Positions 24,577 through 32,217 of a stretch of 35,572 nt of DNA are shown piece after piece. The stretch comes from Verrucomicrobiota bacterium. Its GTDB lineage: Bacteria; Verrucomicrobiota; Verrucomicrobiia; Limisphaerales; DSYF01. Within the stretch, counting starts at the first letter, position 1; every line of letters begins with the position of its first letter. The notes beneath the pieces are model-generated. The model searched no databases, had not been told where the DNA came from, and worked only from the letters and a program-made list of their open reading frames with translations. The position numbers and the translations under genes are program-made. Location: positions 1 through 35,572 of the forward strand of contig JALOTZ010000035.1 in NCBI GenBank assembly GCA_025457615.1. Reading direction: 5' to 3'.

Positions 24577-27162
24577 GTGGTTTATTACGCGCATACGGCC
24601 ACCCTGCCTGACGGCACTGCGGATCCGGATTGTCAAAGCCTCATGAATGCCTCGACACCTTTAGCGCACCCGGATCAAACGCTTGTTTCACACTTGGTAG
24701 GAGTAGCGCATAGGGCGCGATCCTTTGCGGCGCATTTTGGCAGCGAAGAACAGGCGGAACTGGCTGGACTGCTCCACGATCTGGGTAAGGCCGAACCAGA
24801 ATTCCAAAAACGGATCCACAAGGCAGCGGGACTATCAAAGGAAGACGGTAAAAAGCAGCCCCACGCGCACCACGGAGCCGCGCTGCTTCTCCAAGACCAA
24901 GAGCGTGGGGGACCCGTATGGCCGGTTGCCTTCGCAATCAACGGCCACCATGCCGGCCTGCATGACCGTCACAATCTGCACAAGCCTCGGACAGAGTATG
25001 CCAAGGGCCGGACCGCTGAGGCCACGCTCATCGGCTCATCGGAATGGAAAGACCACGCGTGGCCGATTTCCTCGTTCGGCAAGAACCTCCCTGAGTGGCT
25101 CGATAATCTACCGTTCGTCACACCGGAACAACGCTCTGCCAAACTGCGCGCGGTCGAACTTTACACCCGATTCCTCTTCAGTGCGCTGGTTGACGCAGAC
25201 CGCCTTGATACGGAAGACCACGAGCGAACGCAGAAGAGGCTGCCTGATTTACGGCGAACCTGGCGTTTTGGCGCTGCTGCGTTGGCGGCTGAAAGTGCAG
25301 TCAGCGAACTCCTTCGGGAAATGATCGTGGCGATTCAGAAGCGACGCGAACAGGCCATAGCGAAGGGCGCCTCCGGCGACGTTCTGTCCATCAGGCAGGA
25401 GGTGCTGAACCACTGCACTTCGGCTGCCAGCAAGGACCGTGGAATCTTCAGCCTTTCTGTGCCAACCGGAGGCGGCAAGACGCTCGCTTCACTTGATTTC
25501 GCACTCCGCCACATTCAGGCGCAGAACGACAGGACCACGGAACCGCATCAGAAGCTTCGGCGGATTATCGTTGTCATCCCCTACCTCAGCATCATCCAGC
25601 AAACCGCCCGCGAGATGAAGAACGTGTTCGGGGAACTGACCGACGACGGGAACCCGACTGAGGCAGAGCCGGTGGTTTTGGAGCACCATTCCCAAGCGCA
25701 GGACCTGCCGGTGGACGAAAAGAAGGTGGATGCAGGCAAGGCGAGTGACTATTCGGCTCGGCGTAGTTTGCGCCAGCTTGCCGCCGAGAATTGGGACGCC
25801 CCGATCGTAGTGACCACCACCGTCCAGTTCTTCGACTCGCTCTTCTCCAGGCGTCCTGCCGATGCGCGCAAGCTCCACAACATTGCCCAGTCCGTCATCA
25901 TCTTTGACGAAGTTCAGACCTTCCCGCCGAGACTGATGCAGCCGATCCTGGATGTGCTGGGCGAGTTGACGAATCCAGGGCGGCCTTACGGCTGTTCGCT
26001 CGTCCTTTGCACGGCCACGCAGCCGGCTCTTTCGCGGGAGGTGAACGATGAACCCTGGGCTTTCGAGGCTGGGCGCGTTCGCCCGATCGTCCCTGCTGCC
26101 GAAGCGACCAAGCACTTCCGGACACTTGCGCGAGTGGAATACGATTGGCAGCAGGTGGAAGCGGACACCTCGGTCAGTTGGAGTAATTTGGCTGAACAGG
26201 TTCTGTCCGAATCCCCGCGCCAGCGGGCACTGGTGGTGGTGAACACCCGCCGCCAAGCCCGGAAACTCTTCGACACGATCCGCGAGAGGCTGGGTAATGA
26301 GGAAAAGCGAAAGGCGCTCTTCCACCTGTCCACCTGGATGACGCCGGCCCATCGCGTCGAGGTTCTCCACGAGGTCAATCGTCGACTGAAAGCGGGCGAG
26401 CCATGCTTCCTGGTCAGCACTCAATGCATCGAAGCCGGTGTGGACGTGGACTTTCCTGCCGTTTGGCGCGCACTCGGCCCTTACGACTCCATTGTTCAGG
26501 CGGCAGGCCGATGCAATCGCAGCGGAGCGTTGCAAGACCCCGATGGACAGCCCGTGAAGGGTGTCATGCGCGTGTTTCGCCCGGAGGACCATGACAAGTC
26601 CATGCCTCAGGGCGTTTATCAAACCGCCACCAGCCAGACCGAACTTCTCCGGCGAATGAAAGGTGCCGACCCGCACAACCCGGACTCGTTTCCCCAATAC
26701 TTCCGACTGCTCTACCAACTCAGCGTCCCGGACGAATGCGAAATCCAGAAACACCGCGAACAACTACACTTTGAACAAGTCCATGAGTGCTTCGATTTTA
26801 TCGAATCGTTCACGGTTCCCGTCTTGGTCGTGGACGAAGTTGTGAACGGTCAACCGCGCAGCACGCCTGCCAAGGCCATCTACGTGGCAGCCCGGCAGAA
26901 GTTCATTCCGGGCAGCAAGCAGCGAGGCTATTTCACGCGCCAAGACTGGCGGGACATTCAGCCGTTCATATTGAACCTGGACTATCGAGGCAAACAGGCC
27001 CAGCAAGCGCTGGCAAAGTATGCGGTGACTCACGCGTTCGATGCGGATGACCTCGAACTCCGCATCTGGAGTGCAGGCAATGGTGGCTACGCCGGCGGCT
27101 TCAACGGCACGGGGATCACGTTTCAGCCGGAGTTTGATCAACTTCTCTCAGGGGGACTGTGA
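24577..27162 (+). CDS. cas3: Type I-C CRISPR helicase-nuclease Cas3
   Basis: Encodes 861 residues from the GTG at 24577 (MVYYAHT...). I chose this start because type I-C Cas3 proteins begin with YYAH; the frame is open further upstream to 24475 but over repeat-like DNA. An N-terminal HD nuclease domain has H39, H67-D68 (LLHDLGK) and a later HAHHG and NGHHAG. The SF2 helicase follows: Walker A VPTGGGKT with K301, DEVQ at 444-447, CTATQPAL, STQCIEAGVDVDFPAVWR and QAAGRCNRSG. It is recruited by target-bound Cascade and degrades the non-target strand. cas5 begins 2 nt after its stop, and the cas genes continue as one unit. Confidence 0.95.
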   Translation: MVYYAHTATLPDGTADPDCQSLMNASTPLAHPDQTLVSHLVGVAHRARSFAAHFGSEEQAELAGLLHDLGKAEPEFQKRIHKAAGLSKEDGKKQPHAHHGAALLLQDQERGGPVWPVAFAINGHHAGLHDRHNLHKPRTEYAKGRTAEATLIGSSEWKDHAWPISSFGKNLPEWLDNLPFVTPEQRSAKLRAVELYTRFLFSALVDADRLDTEDHERTQKRLPDLRRTWRFGAAALAAESAVSELLREMIVAIQKRREQAIAKGASGDVLSIRQEVLNHCTSAASKDRGIFSLSVPTGGGKTLASLDFALRHIQAQNDRTTEPHQKLRRIIVVIPYLSIIQQTAREMKNVFGELTDDGNPTEAEPVVLEHHSQAQDLPVDEKKVDAGKASDYSARRSLRQLAAENWDAPIVVTTTVQFFDSLFSRRPADARKLHNIAQSVIIFDEVQTFPPRLMQPILDVLGELTNPGRPYGCSLVLCTATQPALSREVNDEPWAFEAGRVRPIVPAAEATKHFRTLARVEYDWQQVEADTSVSWSNLAEQVLSESPRQRALVVVNTRRQARKLFDTIRERLGNEEKRKALFHLSTWMTPAHRVEVLHEVNRRLKAGEPCFLVSTQCIEAGVDVDFPAVWRALGPYDSIVQAAGRCNRSGALQDPDGQPVKGVMRVFRPEDHDKSMPQGVYQTATSQTELLRRMKGADPHNPDSFPQYFRLLYQLSVPDECEIQKHREQLHFEQVHECFDFIESFTVPVLVVDEVVNGQPRSTPAKAIYVAARQKFIPGSKQRGYFTRQDWRDIQPFILNLDYRGKQAQQALAKYAVTHAFDADDLELRIWSAGNGGYAGGFNGTGITFQPEFDQLLSGGL

Positions 27163-27164
27163 CC

Positions 27165-27959
27165 ATGCTTTCCGAACCTATTTGTCTCCGTGTGAAAGGC
27201 CCGTTCGCCTGCTTCACTCGGCCCGAATTCCACGTCGAGCGCGTCAGCTATCCCGTCATCACCCCTTCCGCCGCGCGCGGCATCCTGGAGGCGATTCTCA
27301 TGAAGCCCATTGAGAAGCCAGAGGCTGGCAAGCGCGCCAACAAGATGGGCTTCCGATGGCACATTTTGCGGCTAGGTGTCGTGCGCAAAGGTATCCTCGT
27401 GTCCATTCTCCGGAACGAACTTGGCTATGATTCCCATCCGGCCTACGGGAATGTGCGTGGCTACGACATCATGGACGAGCGGACGCAGCGCCACAGCTTG
27501 CTACTTCGCGACGTGGAATACCTGATTGAGGCCGTTTTGGAGGTCGCTCAAGCGGGACGACGGCCAAACCGCGACGGACGGGGCCGCAGACCCAGCGAGG
27601 AATTTCTGGCGCGGAACAAGTATCACCAGATGTTCGTCCGCCGCGCACTAGCCGGACAATGCTTCTACCAGCCATTCCTGGGCTGCCGCGAATTCTCGGC
27701 TTCCGAGTGGGAACTGGTCGAGCCCTCGAAAACCCAGCCAGATCCCTTAATCGACGATGATTTCGGCGTCCTTTTCCGGGACTTCGACTTTGGTCCCGTC
27801 TGGCAACACTGGGGCGACGATGAAGGCAAGCCTCGCCCCGCGGATGGCTGGACTCTGCCGGGCAAACGCCCCGATGCCTTGCGCCCGCTTCACGCCAAAG
27901 CCGAATTGGGCTGGATTCCCGTCAGCGAAGTCCGCGATGGGAAGGTGGTGGCTGTATGA
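27165..27959 (+). CDS. cas5c: Cas5c (Cas5d), crRNA-processing Cascade subunit
   Basis: Encodes 264 residues. In type I-C this protein replaces Cas6: it cuts the repeat hairpin and caps the 5' handle. The RAMP start reads EPICLRVKGPFACFTRPEFHVERVSYPVITPSAARGILEAI; later KYHQMFVRRALAGQCFYQPFLGCREF carries K152 and H154, the likely general-base pair, followed by LGCREF. A good Shine-Dalgarno (AGGGGGAC) precedes the ATG at 27165; the stop overlaps the cas8c start as ATGA. The segment after GILEAI reads LMKP where I recall YWKP-like residues with a tyrosine in characterised Cas5d, so one catalytic side chain may be replaced. Confidence 0.94.
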   Translation: MLSEPICLRVKGPFACFTRPEFHVERVSYPVITPSAARGILEAILMKPIEKPEAGKRANKMGFRWHILRLGVVRKGILVSILRNELGYDSHPAYGNVRGYDIMDERTQRHSLLLRDVEYLIEAVLEVAQAGRRPNRDGRGRRPSEEFLARNKYHQMFVRRALAGQCFYQPFLGCREFSASEWELVEPSKTQPDPLIDDDFGVLFRDFDFGPVWQHWGDDEGKPRPADGWTLPGKRPDALRPLHAKAELGWIPVSEVRDGKVVAV

Positions 27960-29815
27960 TCTCCGAATTGATGCGCGTGGCGGAGACCGCCGGGCTTGCC
28001 GGGTGTGAAAGCCGCCGGCAGCGCCCAATCCATTGGTTCATTGACCTCGACGCGGATGGACGTGTTGTTGGTTTCAGCCCGACGACGGTCAAGGTGGAAA
28101 CCAAACGGGGCGAACGCAGAGAGCGGCGGGGCAAGGAGTTCACTGTGCCCGCGAACTACCACATGCAGTGGAAGGATGGGAAGATTCAGTCGGTATGCAC
28201 CAATCAGCACAACTGGCTTCCAGATTTCCTCACAGGCCCAGCGAACGAGATTTTTCCGCATGGAGTCACAGGGGAGAATCCGGTGGCGCAGAAGCAAGCG
28301 CTTTGGGCGGGTCGGATTCTTGAAGCTGCTGGAGCCCTCCCTGCCAACACCAGCATTCAGGCGATGTCTGCGTGGCTCAAGCGTGGCCCCGAGTTCCATG
28401 ACCTTCTCCTCCCCTGCGGAGAGGAAGAACGTCGCCGTCTCCTCGAAGACCTGGACGCTGGCAAGGAGACCATTTCATTCCGTGTGGCGGGTCGTCTCAT
28501 TGCGGCGGATCCCCAACTGCAACGCTGGTGGGCTGGAAAGGTAGCGGAGCAACGAAGCGAAGTTACCGGAAAGCTGGAGTTGGGCAGGGACAACTACAGC
28601 GAGGGGAGTGGTCCCATCACCGAGTATTTCCCGTCGGTTTTCGGAAGCGTCCCGTTTGCTTCCTTTAACAAGGCACCGTTCATCAGCTACGGCCTTGGCA
28701 GCCAGACTGCGACCTTCCGCCTCGAAACCGCCGAGAAGACCGCCGCTGGCCTCAACGCGCTCCTGAATGATTCCAGAACCAGCCTCTCGCTGGGCGACGA
28801 GACCGCCGTCTTCTGGGCGGCGGACAGAACCAGCGGCAAGGCTCAACCCGCTGATATTCTCCAATTGCTTGACGAACGGGACCCGCTGGTCGTGCGCGAC
28901 TACCTCAAGTCCATTTGGGGATCGCGTCGAGCAGAACTAGCGCAGGCGGAATTCCACGTTGCCATTCTGCTCAAGGGCACCGGACGCTTTTCGGTGCGCT
29001 CGTGGCACACAGACACTGTGGCCAACGCCGACCAGCACATCCGCCGTTACTTCACCGCCATTCAGCTTGAGAGCGAGGACACCGTGCCAGCATTGCGAGA
29101 CATGGCTTCAGCTACGATTGCGAAGGCGAGGAAGCAAAAGGCAAAGCCCGCGCCTGCCACCTTCAACGCACTCTTTGAGGCCGCTTGGCGCGGGACAGCT
29201 TTGCCTTACAGCCTGCTCGCCACGGTCATTGGACGGCAGAAGCTCGAACTGGCGACCGGGGACGGAAGCGATTCGGCCTTCCGTGAGCGACTGCAAGCCC
29301 GAACGGCCCTGCTTCAACTCTACTTCGCCCTAAAGAACGGCGACAGAACCATCACCTATGAAACGCTCATGAACACCAAAGAAACCGCGATCCTGTGCGG
29401 GCGCTTGCTCGCCATTCTCGACAAGATCCACAACGAAGCGCACGACGGGAGAAGCGCATCCTCGCCGGCCAATCGGCTTTACGGGGCGGCTTCGGCGACG
29501 CCGGCGCTCGTTTTCCCCAAACTCTGTCAGCTTGCCCGATACCACCTGCAAAAGGTCGGTGGCGGGTGGGCCTACAACCTCGAATTCGGTGTGTCGAAGG
29601 AGAAGCGGAAGGACGGTGTGCCGGAGGATTTTGACGGCTTGGCCGCCATCGTCGGCCAACTCAAAGATGCAGCAGATGGCGACTTTCCCAGATTGCTGTC
29701 GCTCGAAGACCAAGGCCGCTTTGCTTTAGGTTTCTACTACGAGCGCGAGCGGTGCCGCCAGTGGCCTACCTCAAAGTCTGAGAAACTCGAAACCCCGCAC
29801 TCTCAACAAAGATAA
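27956..29815 (+). CDS. cas8c: Cas8c (Csd1), large Cascade subunit
   Basis: Encodes 619 residues. Large type I-C subunits recognise the PAM and help unwind target DNA. Family features include the early PIHWFIDLDADGRVVGFSPT, TYHMQ-like NYHMQWKDGK, YGLGSQTATFRLETAEKTAAGLNALL, VFWAADRTSG, FHVAILLKGTGRFSVRSWHTDT and the C-terminal helical part LCGRLLAILDKIHNEAHDG...RLYGAASATPALVFPKLCQLARYHLQKVG. The ATG overlaps the cas5 stop. The C-terminal third can be translated separately as Cas11c (see that entry). cas7 starts 7 nt after the stop. Confidence 0.94.
   Translation: MISELMRVAETAGLAGCESRRQRPIHWFIDLDADGRVVGFSPTTVKVETKRGERRERRGKEFTVPANYHMQWKDGKIQSVCTNQHNWLPDFLTGPANEIFPHGVTGENPVAQKQALWAGRILEAAGALPANTSIQAMSAWLKRGPEFHDLLLPCGEEERRRLLEDLDAGKETISFRVAGRLIAADPQLQRWWAGKVAEQRSEVTGKLELGRDNYSEGSGPITEYFPSVFGSVPFASFNKAPFISYGLGSQTATFRLETAEKTAAGLNALLNDSRTSLSLGDETAVFWAADRTSGKAQPADILQLLDERDPLVVRDYLKSIWGSRRAELAQAEFHVAILLKGTGRFSVRSWHTDTVANADQHIRRYFTAIQLESEDTVPALRDMASATIAKARKQKAKPAPATFNALFEAAWRGTALPYSLLATVIGRQKLELATGDGSDSAFRERLQARTALLQLYFALKNGDRTITYETLMNTKETAILCGRLLAILDKIHNEAHDGRSASSPANRLYGAASATPALVFPKLCQLARYHLQKVGGGWAYNLEFGVSKEKRKDGVPEDFDGLAAIVGQLKDAADGDFPRLLSLEDQGRFALGFYYERERCRQWPTSKSEKLETPHSQQR
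29369..29815 (+). CDS. cas11c: Internal Cas11c small subunit, in frame within cas8c
   Basis: In characterised type I-C systems the small subunit is made from an internal start in the cas8c mRNA. Here an in-frame ATG (codon 472 of cas8c) at 29369 precedes KETAILCGRLLAILDKIHNEA, the expected start of the helical small-subunit region, giving 148 residues. No clear Shine-Dalgarno lies upstream (ACCATCACCTATGAAACGCTC), so the exact start is a proposal based on known family logic and the position of the fold. Confidence 0.55.
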   Translation: MNTKETAILCGRLLAILDKIHNEAHDGRSASSPANRLYGAASATPALVFPKLCQLARYHLQKVGGGWAYNLEFGVSKEKRKDGVPEDFDGLAAIVGQLKDAADGDFPRLLSLEDQGRFALGFYYERERCRQWPTSKSEKLETPHSQQR

Positions 29816-29822
29816 ACTGACC

Positions 29823-30983
29823 ATGAAGACACCAGACACACTCCTACACAACCTGATCACCAGCCCCGCCGGCAAGCAGGCGGCGGACGTTGTCAGCGAA
29901 CGGCACGACTTGGTGCTGCTGTTTGACTGCGCCAAATCAAACCCAAACGGCGACCCGGACACCGGCAACATGCCCCGCGTCCAACCCGACTCCCTCAAGG
30001 GCCTCGTCACCGATGTCTGCCTGAAACGCAAGATTCGGAATTTCTTCAGCCTGTATAGCCCCCATAGTTTACCGACCAGCCTCTGGGTCGATGCCCAAGA
30101 CCGCCAAGGATACAGCGTCTTCATTCGCGAGAACGCAGTTCTTCAAGAATCGATGGAAGCCGAGGACGTTGCCGTTGACGCGGAGAGGATATTCAACGCC
30201 TACACTAATCCAGAGAAGGGCAAATGGAAGCGACCGGCCAAAGGGAAGGCCGCTGACAGCGAGTTCATCGCAAGGGCGTTTCGGGACGCACTGTGCGCCC
30301 GTTATGTTGACTTGCGTGCTTTCGGCGGAGTTGTTTCAACCGAAGGTCCCCTCAAAGGCAGCTTCTACGGTCAGGTGCGGGGACCGCTGCAACTCACCTT
30401 TGCCGAAAGCCTCGACAAAGTCCTGCCGCTCGATGCGACCATCACCCGTTGCGCGGTGGCGAGCGTGAAAGAACAACAACAGGCGGCAACCAGCGAGGAA
30501 GAAGGCGCCAACCGAACTATGGGCCGCAAGCACGGCATTGACTACGGCCTTTACCGCTGCCACATCCACTTCTCACCGGCCTTTGCCGCGAAGACCGGGT
30601 TTAGCTACTACGACCTCGACAACTTCCTGTTCGCCTTGCAGCACATGTTCGACGACGACCACGCCGCCGGACGGCATCTCCGGCTCGTTGGCTTAGTGGA
30701 TTTCGAACACCAGTCCAGCCTCGGTAATGCTCCCGCTCACAAACTGTTTGAGTTGGTGAAAGTGCAAGGCGTGGTGGAGCAAAAGGATTCTCGAACCGTC
30801 TTCAAGTCCTCTGGAAGTGAGTTTCCTCGCAGCCTCTCGGACTATTGCGGCGGGGCGCCAGACGGCGAGATGCACGTAAGAGCTGGCAAGGTGTTGTTCG
30901 GCAAGAACGGCGAAGGCGTTGCAGTCATTAGGGCTCGGCGGGTTGTTTGGGAGATCCCCCCGGCTGCCCCCACTTCCGCTTGA
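29823..30983 (+). CDS. cas7c: Cas7c (Csd2), Cascade backbone subunit
   Basis: Encodes 386 residues. Backbone RAMP that binds crRNA along its length in the cytoplasm. HDLVLLFDCAKSNPNGDPDTGNMPRV is the hallmark N-terminal strand of Cas7c; LRAFGGVVSTEG-LKGSFYGQVRGPLQLTFAES and GIDYGLYRCHIHFSPAFAAKTGFSYYDLDNFLFALQHMFDDD follow. It is longer than the ~285-290 residues typical of the I-C Cas7, mainly through a ~22-residue N-terminal extension, a central insertion (about residues 70-150) and a C-terminal extension. The downstream antitoxin gene starts 42 nt later, on the same strand. Confidence 0.94.
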   Translation: MKTPDTLLHNLITSPAGKQAADVVSERHDLVLLFDCAKSNPNGDPDTGNMPRVQPDSLKGLVTDVCLKRKIRNFFSLYSPHSLPTSLWVDAQDRQGYSVFIRENAVLQESMEAEDVAVDAERIFNAYTNPEKGKWKRPAKGKAADSEFIARAFRDALCARYVDLRAFGGVVSTEGPLKGSFYGQVRGPLQLTFAESLDKVLPLDATITRCAVASVKEQQQAATSEEEGANRTMGRKHGIDYGLYRCHIHFSPAFAAKTGFSYYDLDNFLFALQHMFDDDHAAGRHLRLVGLVDFEHQSSLGNAPAHKLFELVKVQGVVEQKDSRTVFKSSGSEFPRSLSDYCGGAPDGEMHVRAGKVLFGKNGEGVAVIRARRVVWEIPPAAPTSA

Positions 30984-31025
30984 ACGGCGTGGCGGTTCCA
31001 ACCGGCTTGAGCTATACATCAAACC

Positions 31026-31211
31026 ATGAGCACGAAAGAAATCTTGCGGGAAGTCTCCGAGAAGCTGCCGCCGGACGCCACGCTGGCGGACGCCATCTAT
31101 GAACTCGAATTCCGCCAGGCCGTGGAGCAGGGCCTGACGGAACTGGATCGGGGCGAGGGCGTGCCGATCGAGCAGGTGAAATCGAGGATCGCCCAATGGG
31201 CTGGAAAGTAA
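31026..31211 (+). CDS. Antitoxin-like small protein
   Basis: Encodes 61 residues, acidic and helical: STKEILREVSEKLPPDATLADAIYELEFRQAVEQGLTELDRGEGVPIEQVKSRIAQW. Proteins of this look commonly precede ParE/RelE toxins; the pattern of a helix, short linker and a last helix ending in VKSRIAQW is typical of type II antitoxins. Its end overlaps the toxin start by 16 nt, the usual arrangement for a translationally coupled antitoxin-toxin pair. It lies inside the cas operon. No clear Shine-Dalgarno is seen, though the 42-nt gap after cas7 could hold its own start signals. Confidence 0.8.
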   Translation: MSTKEILREVSEKLPPDATLADAIYELEFRQAVEQGLTELDRGEGVPIEQVKSRIAQWAGK

Positions 31212-31510
31212 TCGTCTCGCCCTCGGCCCTGGCCGATCTCGAGGACATCGTCCGATACATCGCCCGGCACAACCCAGATGCCGCCGCGCGCATGGGCCAC
31301 GCGTTGATCGCGCGGGCGGCGAGTCTGGCGCTCTTCCCGGAAATGGGCCGGGTGGTGCCCGAGTTTCACCGGCCCGACCTGCGGGAGGTCATCCACCGCT
31401 CCTACCGCGTGATCTACCGCGTGCGGCGCGAGCAGGAGGCGGTCGAAATCGTCCGCTTCTGGCACGGCGCAAGGGGCTTTCCCCACATCCCCACCCGCAC
31501 TGAGCCATGA
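31196..31510 (+). CDS. ParE/RelE-family toxin
   Basis: Encodes 104 residues with the RelE/ParE fold: WKVIVSPSALADLEDIVRYIARHNPDAAARMGHALIARAASLALFPEMGRVVPEF, then DLREVIHRSYRVIYRVRREQEAVEIVRFWHGARGF. The order ADLEDIVRYIA..A..LIA.A..L..FPEMGR..PE....REV....YRVIYR is diagnostic. ParE toxins inhibit DNA gyrase; RelE-type cut mRNA at the ribosome; sequence alone does not decide. Its stop overlaps the cas4 start as ATGA, so toxin and cas4 translation are coupled. The upstream antitoxin partner overlaps by 16 nt. Confidence 0.9.
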   Translation: MGWKVIVSPSALADLEDIVRYIARHNPDAAARMGHALIARAASLALFPEMGRVVPEFHRPDLREVIHRSYRVIYRVRREQEAVEIVRFWHGARGFPHIPTRTEP

Positions 31511-32190
31511 CCGAGCCGCTGCCGCTGTCGCTGTTGAACGACCACCTCTACTGCCCGCGCCGGGCGGCGTTGAAGATCGTGGAGGGCTGGCGCGGGGCCA
31601 ACGTCCATACCGAACGCGGCGACATCGTCCACGAGCATACCGATCTGGCGGGCTATGAATCTCAGATTTCAGATTCCGGAGCGAAAATTATCCTCCTCCG
31701 CGCCCTGCCGGTCTGGTCCGAACGCCTCGGCCTCTCCGGCAAGTGCGACATCGTGGAAGTCGAGCTGTGCTCGAATCTCAAATTGGAAATCTCAAATCTC
31801 AAATCTCTCAAGCCGGTCGAGTTCAAGCTCGGCAAGCGGCGCAAATGGGAAAACGACGACGCCCAGCTTTGCGCCCAGGCTCTGTGCTTGGAGGAGATGT
31901 TCGGGGTGGCGATCCCCGGCGGCGCGGTGTTCCACGCCGACAGCAAGCGGCGCCGCGAGGTCGAGTTCACGCCCGAGTTGCGCGCCTCGACCGAACGCGC
32001 CATCGGTGACCTGCACGCGCTGCTTCACCGATCTGAGGTCTCAAATCTCAGATCTGAAATTCCCAGACCGCCTCCGGCGGTCTGGACGCCGGCTTGTGAG
32101 GAGTGTTCGCTCTTCGACATCTGCCTCCCCAAGGCCACGGGCGCCGATGGCCGGGCGGAACGCCTGGCGCGGAAACTCTTTGAAATCTGA
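31507..32190 (+). CDS. cas4: Cas4, type I-C adaptation nuclease
   Basis: Encodes 227 residues. Cas4 trims prespacers and selects the PAM end together with Cas1-Cas2. The [4Fe-4S] ligands are C16 (NDHLYCPRR) and C197, C200, C206 (CEECSLFDIC). RecB nuclease residues appear in GDIVHEH, LSGKCDIVEVE and KPVEFKLGKR, plus QLCAQALCLEEMFG. Three stretches rich in Ser/Asn/Leu (residues ~51-57, ~89-102 and ~175-186) coincide with AATCT heptamer repeats in the DNA, and the last also with a 9-bp-stem palindrome at 32064-32084; they seem to be in-frame insertions in loops. The TGA stop itself lies within another heptamer cluster (AAATCTGA). Confidence 0.92.
   Translation: MTEPLPLSLLNDHLYCPRRAALKIVEGWRGANVHTERGDIVHEHTDLAGYESQISDSGAKIILLRALPVWSERLGLSGKCDIVEVELCSNLKLEISNLKSLKPVEFKLGKRRKWENDDAQLCAQALCLEEMFGVAIPGGAVFHADSKRRREVEFTPELRASTERAIGDLHALLHRSEVSNLRSEIPRPPPAVWTPACEECSLFDICLPKATGADGRAERLARKLFEI
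32064..32084. repeat. Palindrome inside cas4
   Basis: CAGACCGCC (32064-32072), TCC loop, GGCGGTCTG (32076-32084): a perfect 9-bp stem immediately after the third heptamer cluster. Translated it gives RPPPAVW just ahead of the C-terminal cysteine cluster. It is of the same GC-rich kind as the palindromes at 5187, 10637 and 22939. Confidence 0.6.
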
Positions 32191-32217
32191 GATCTTCAAT
32201 CTGCAATCCATGGAATC

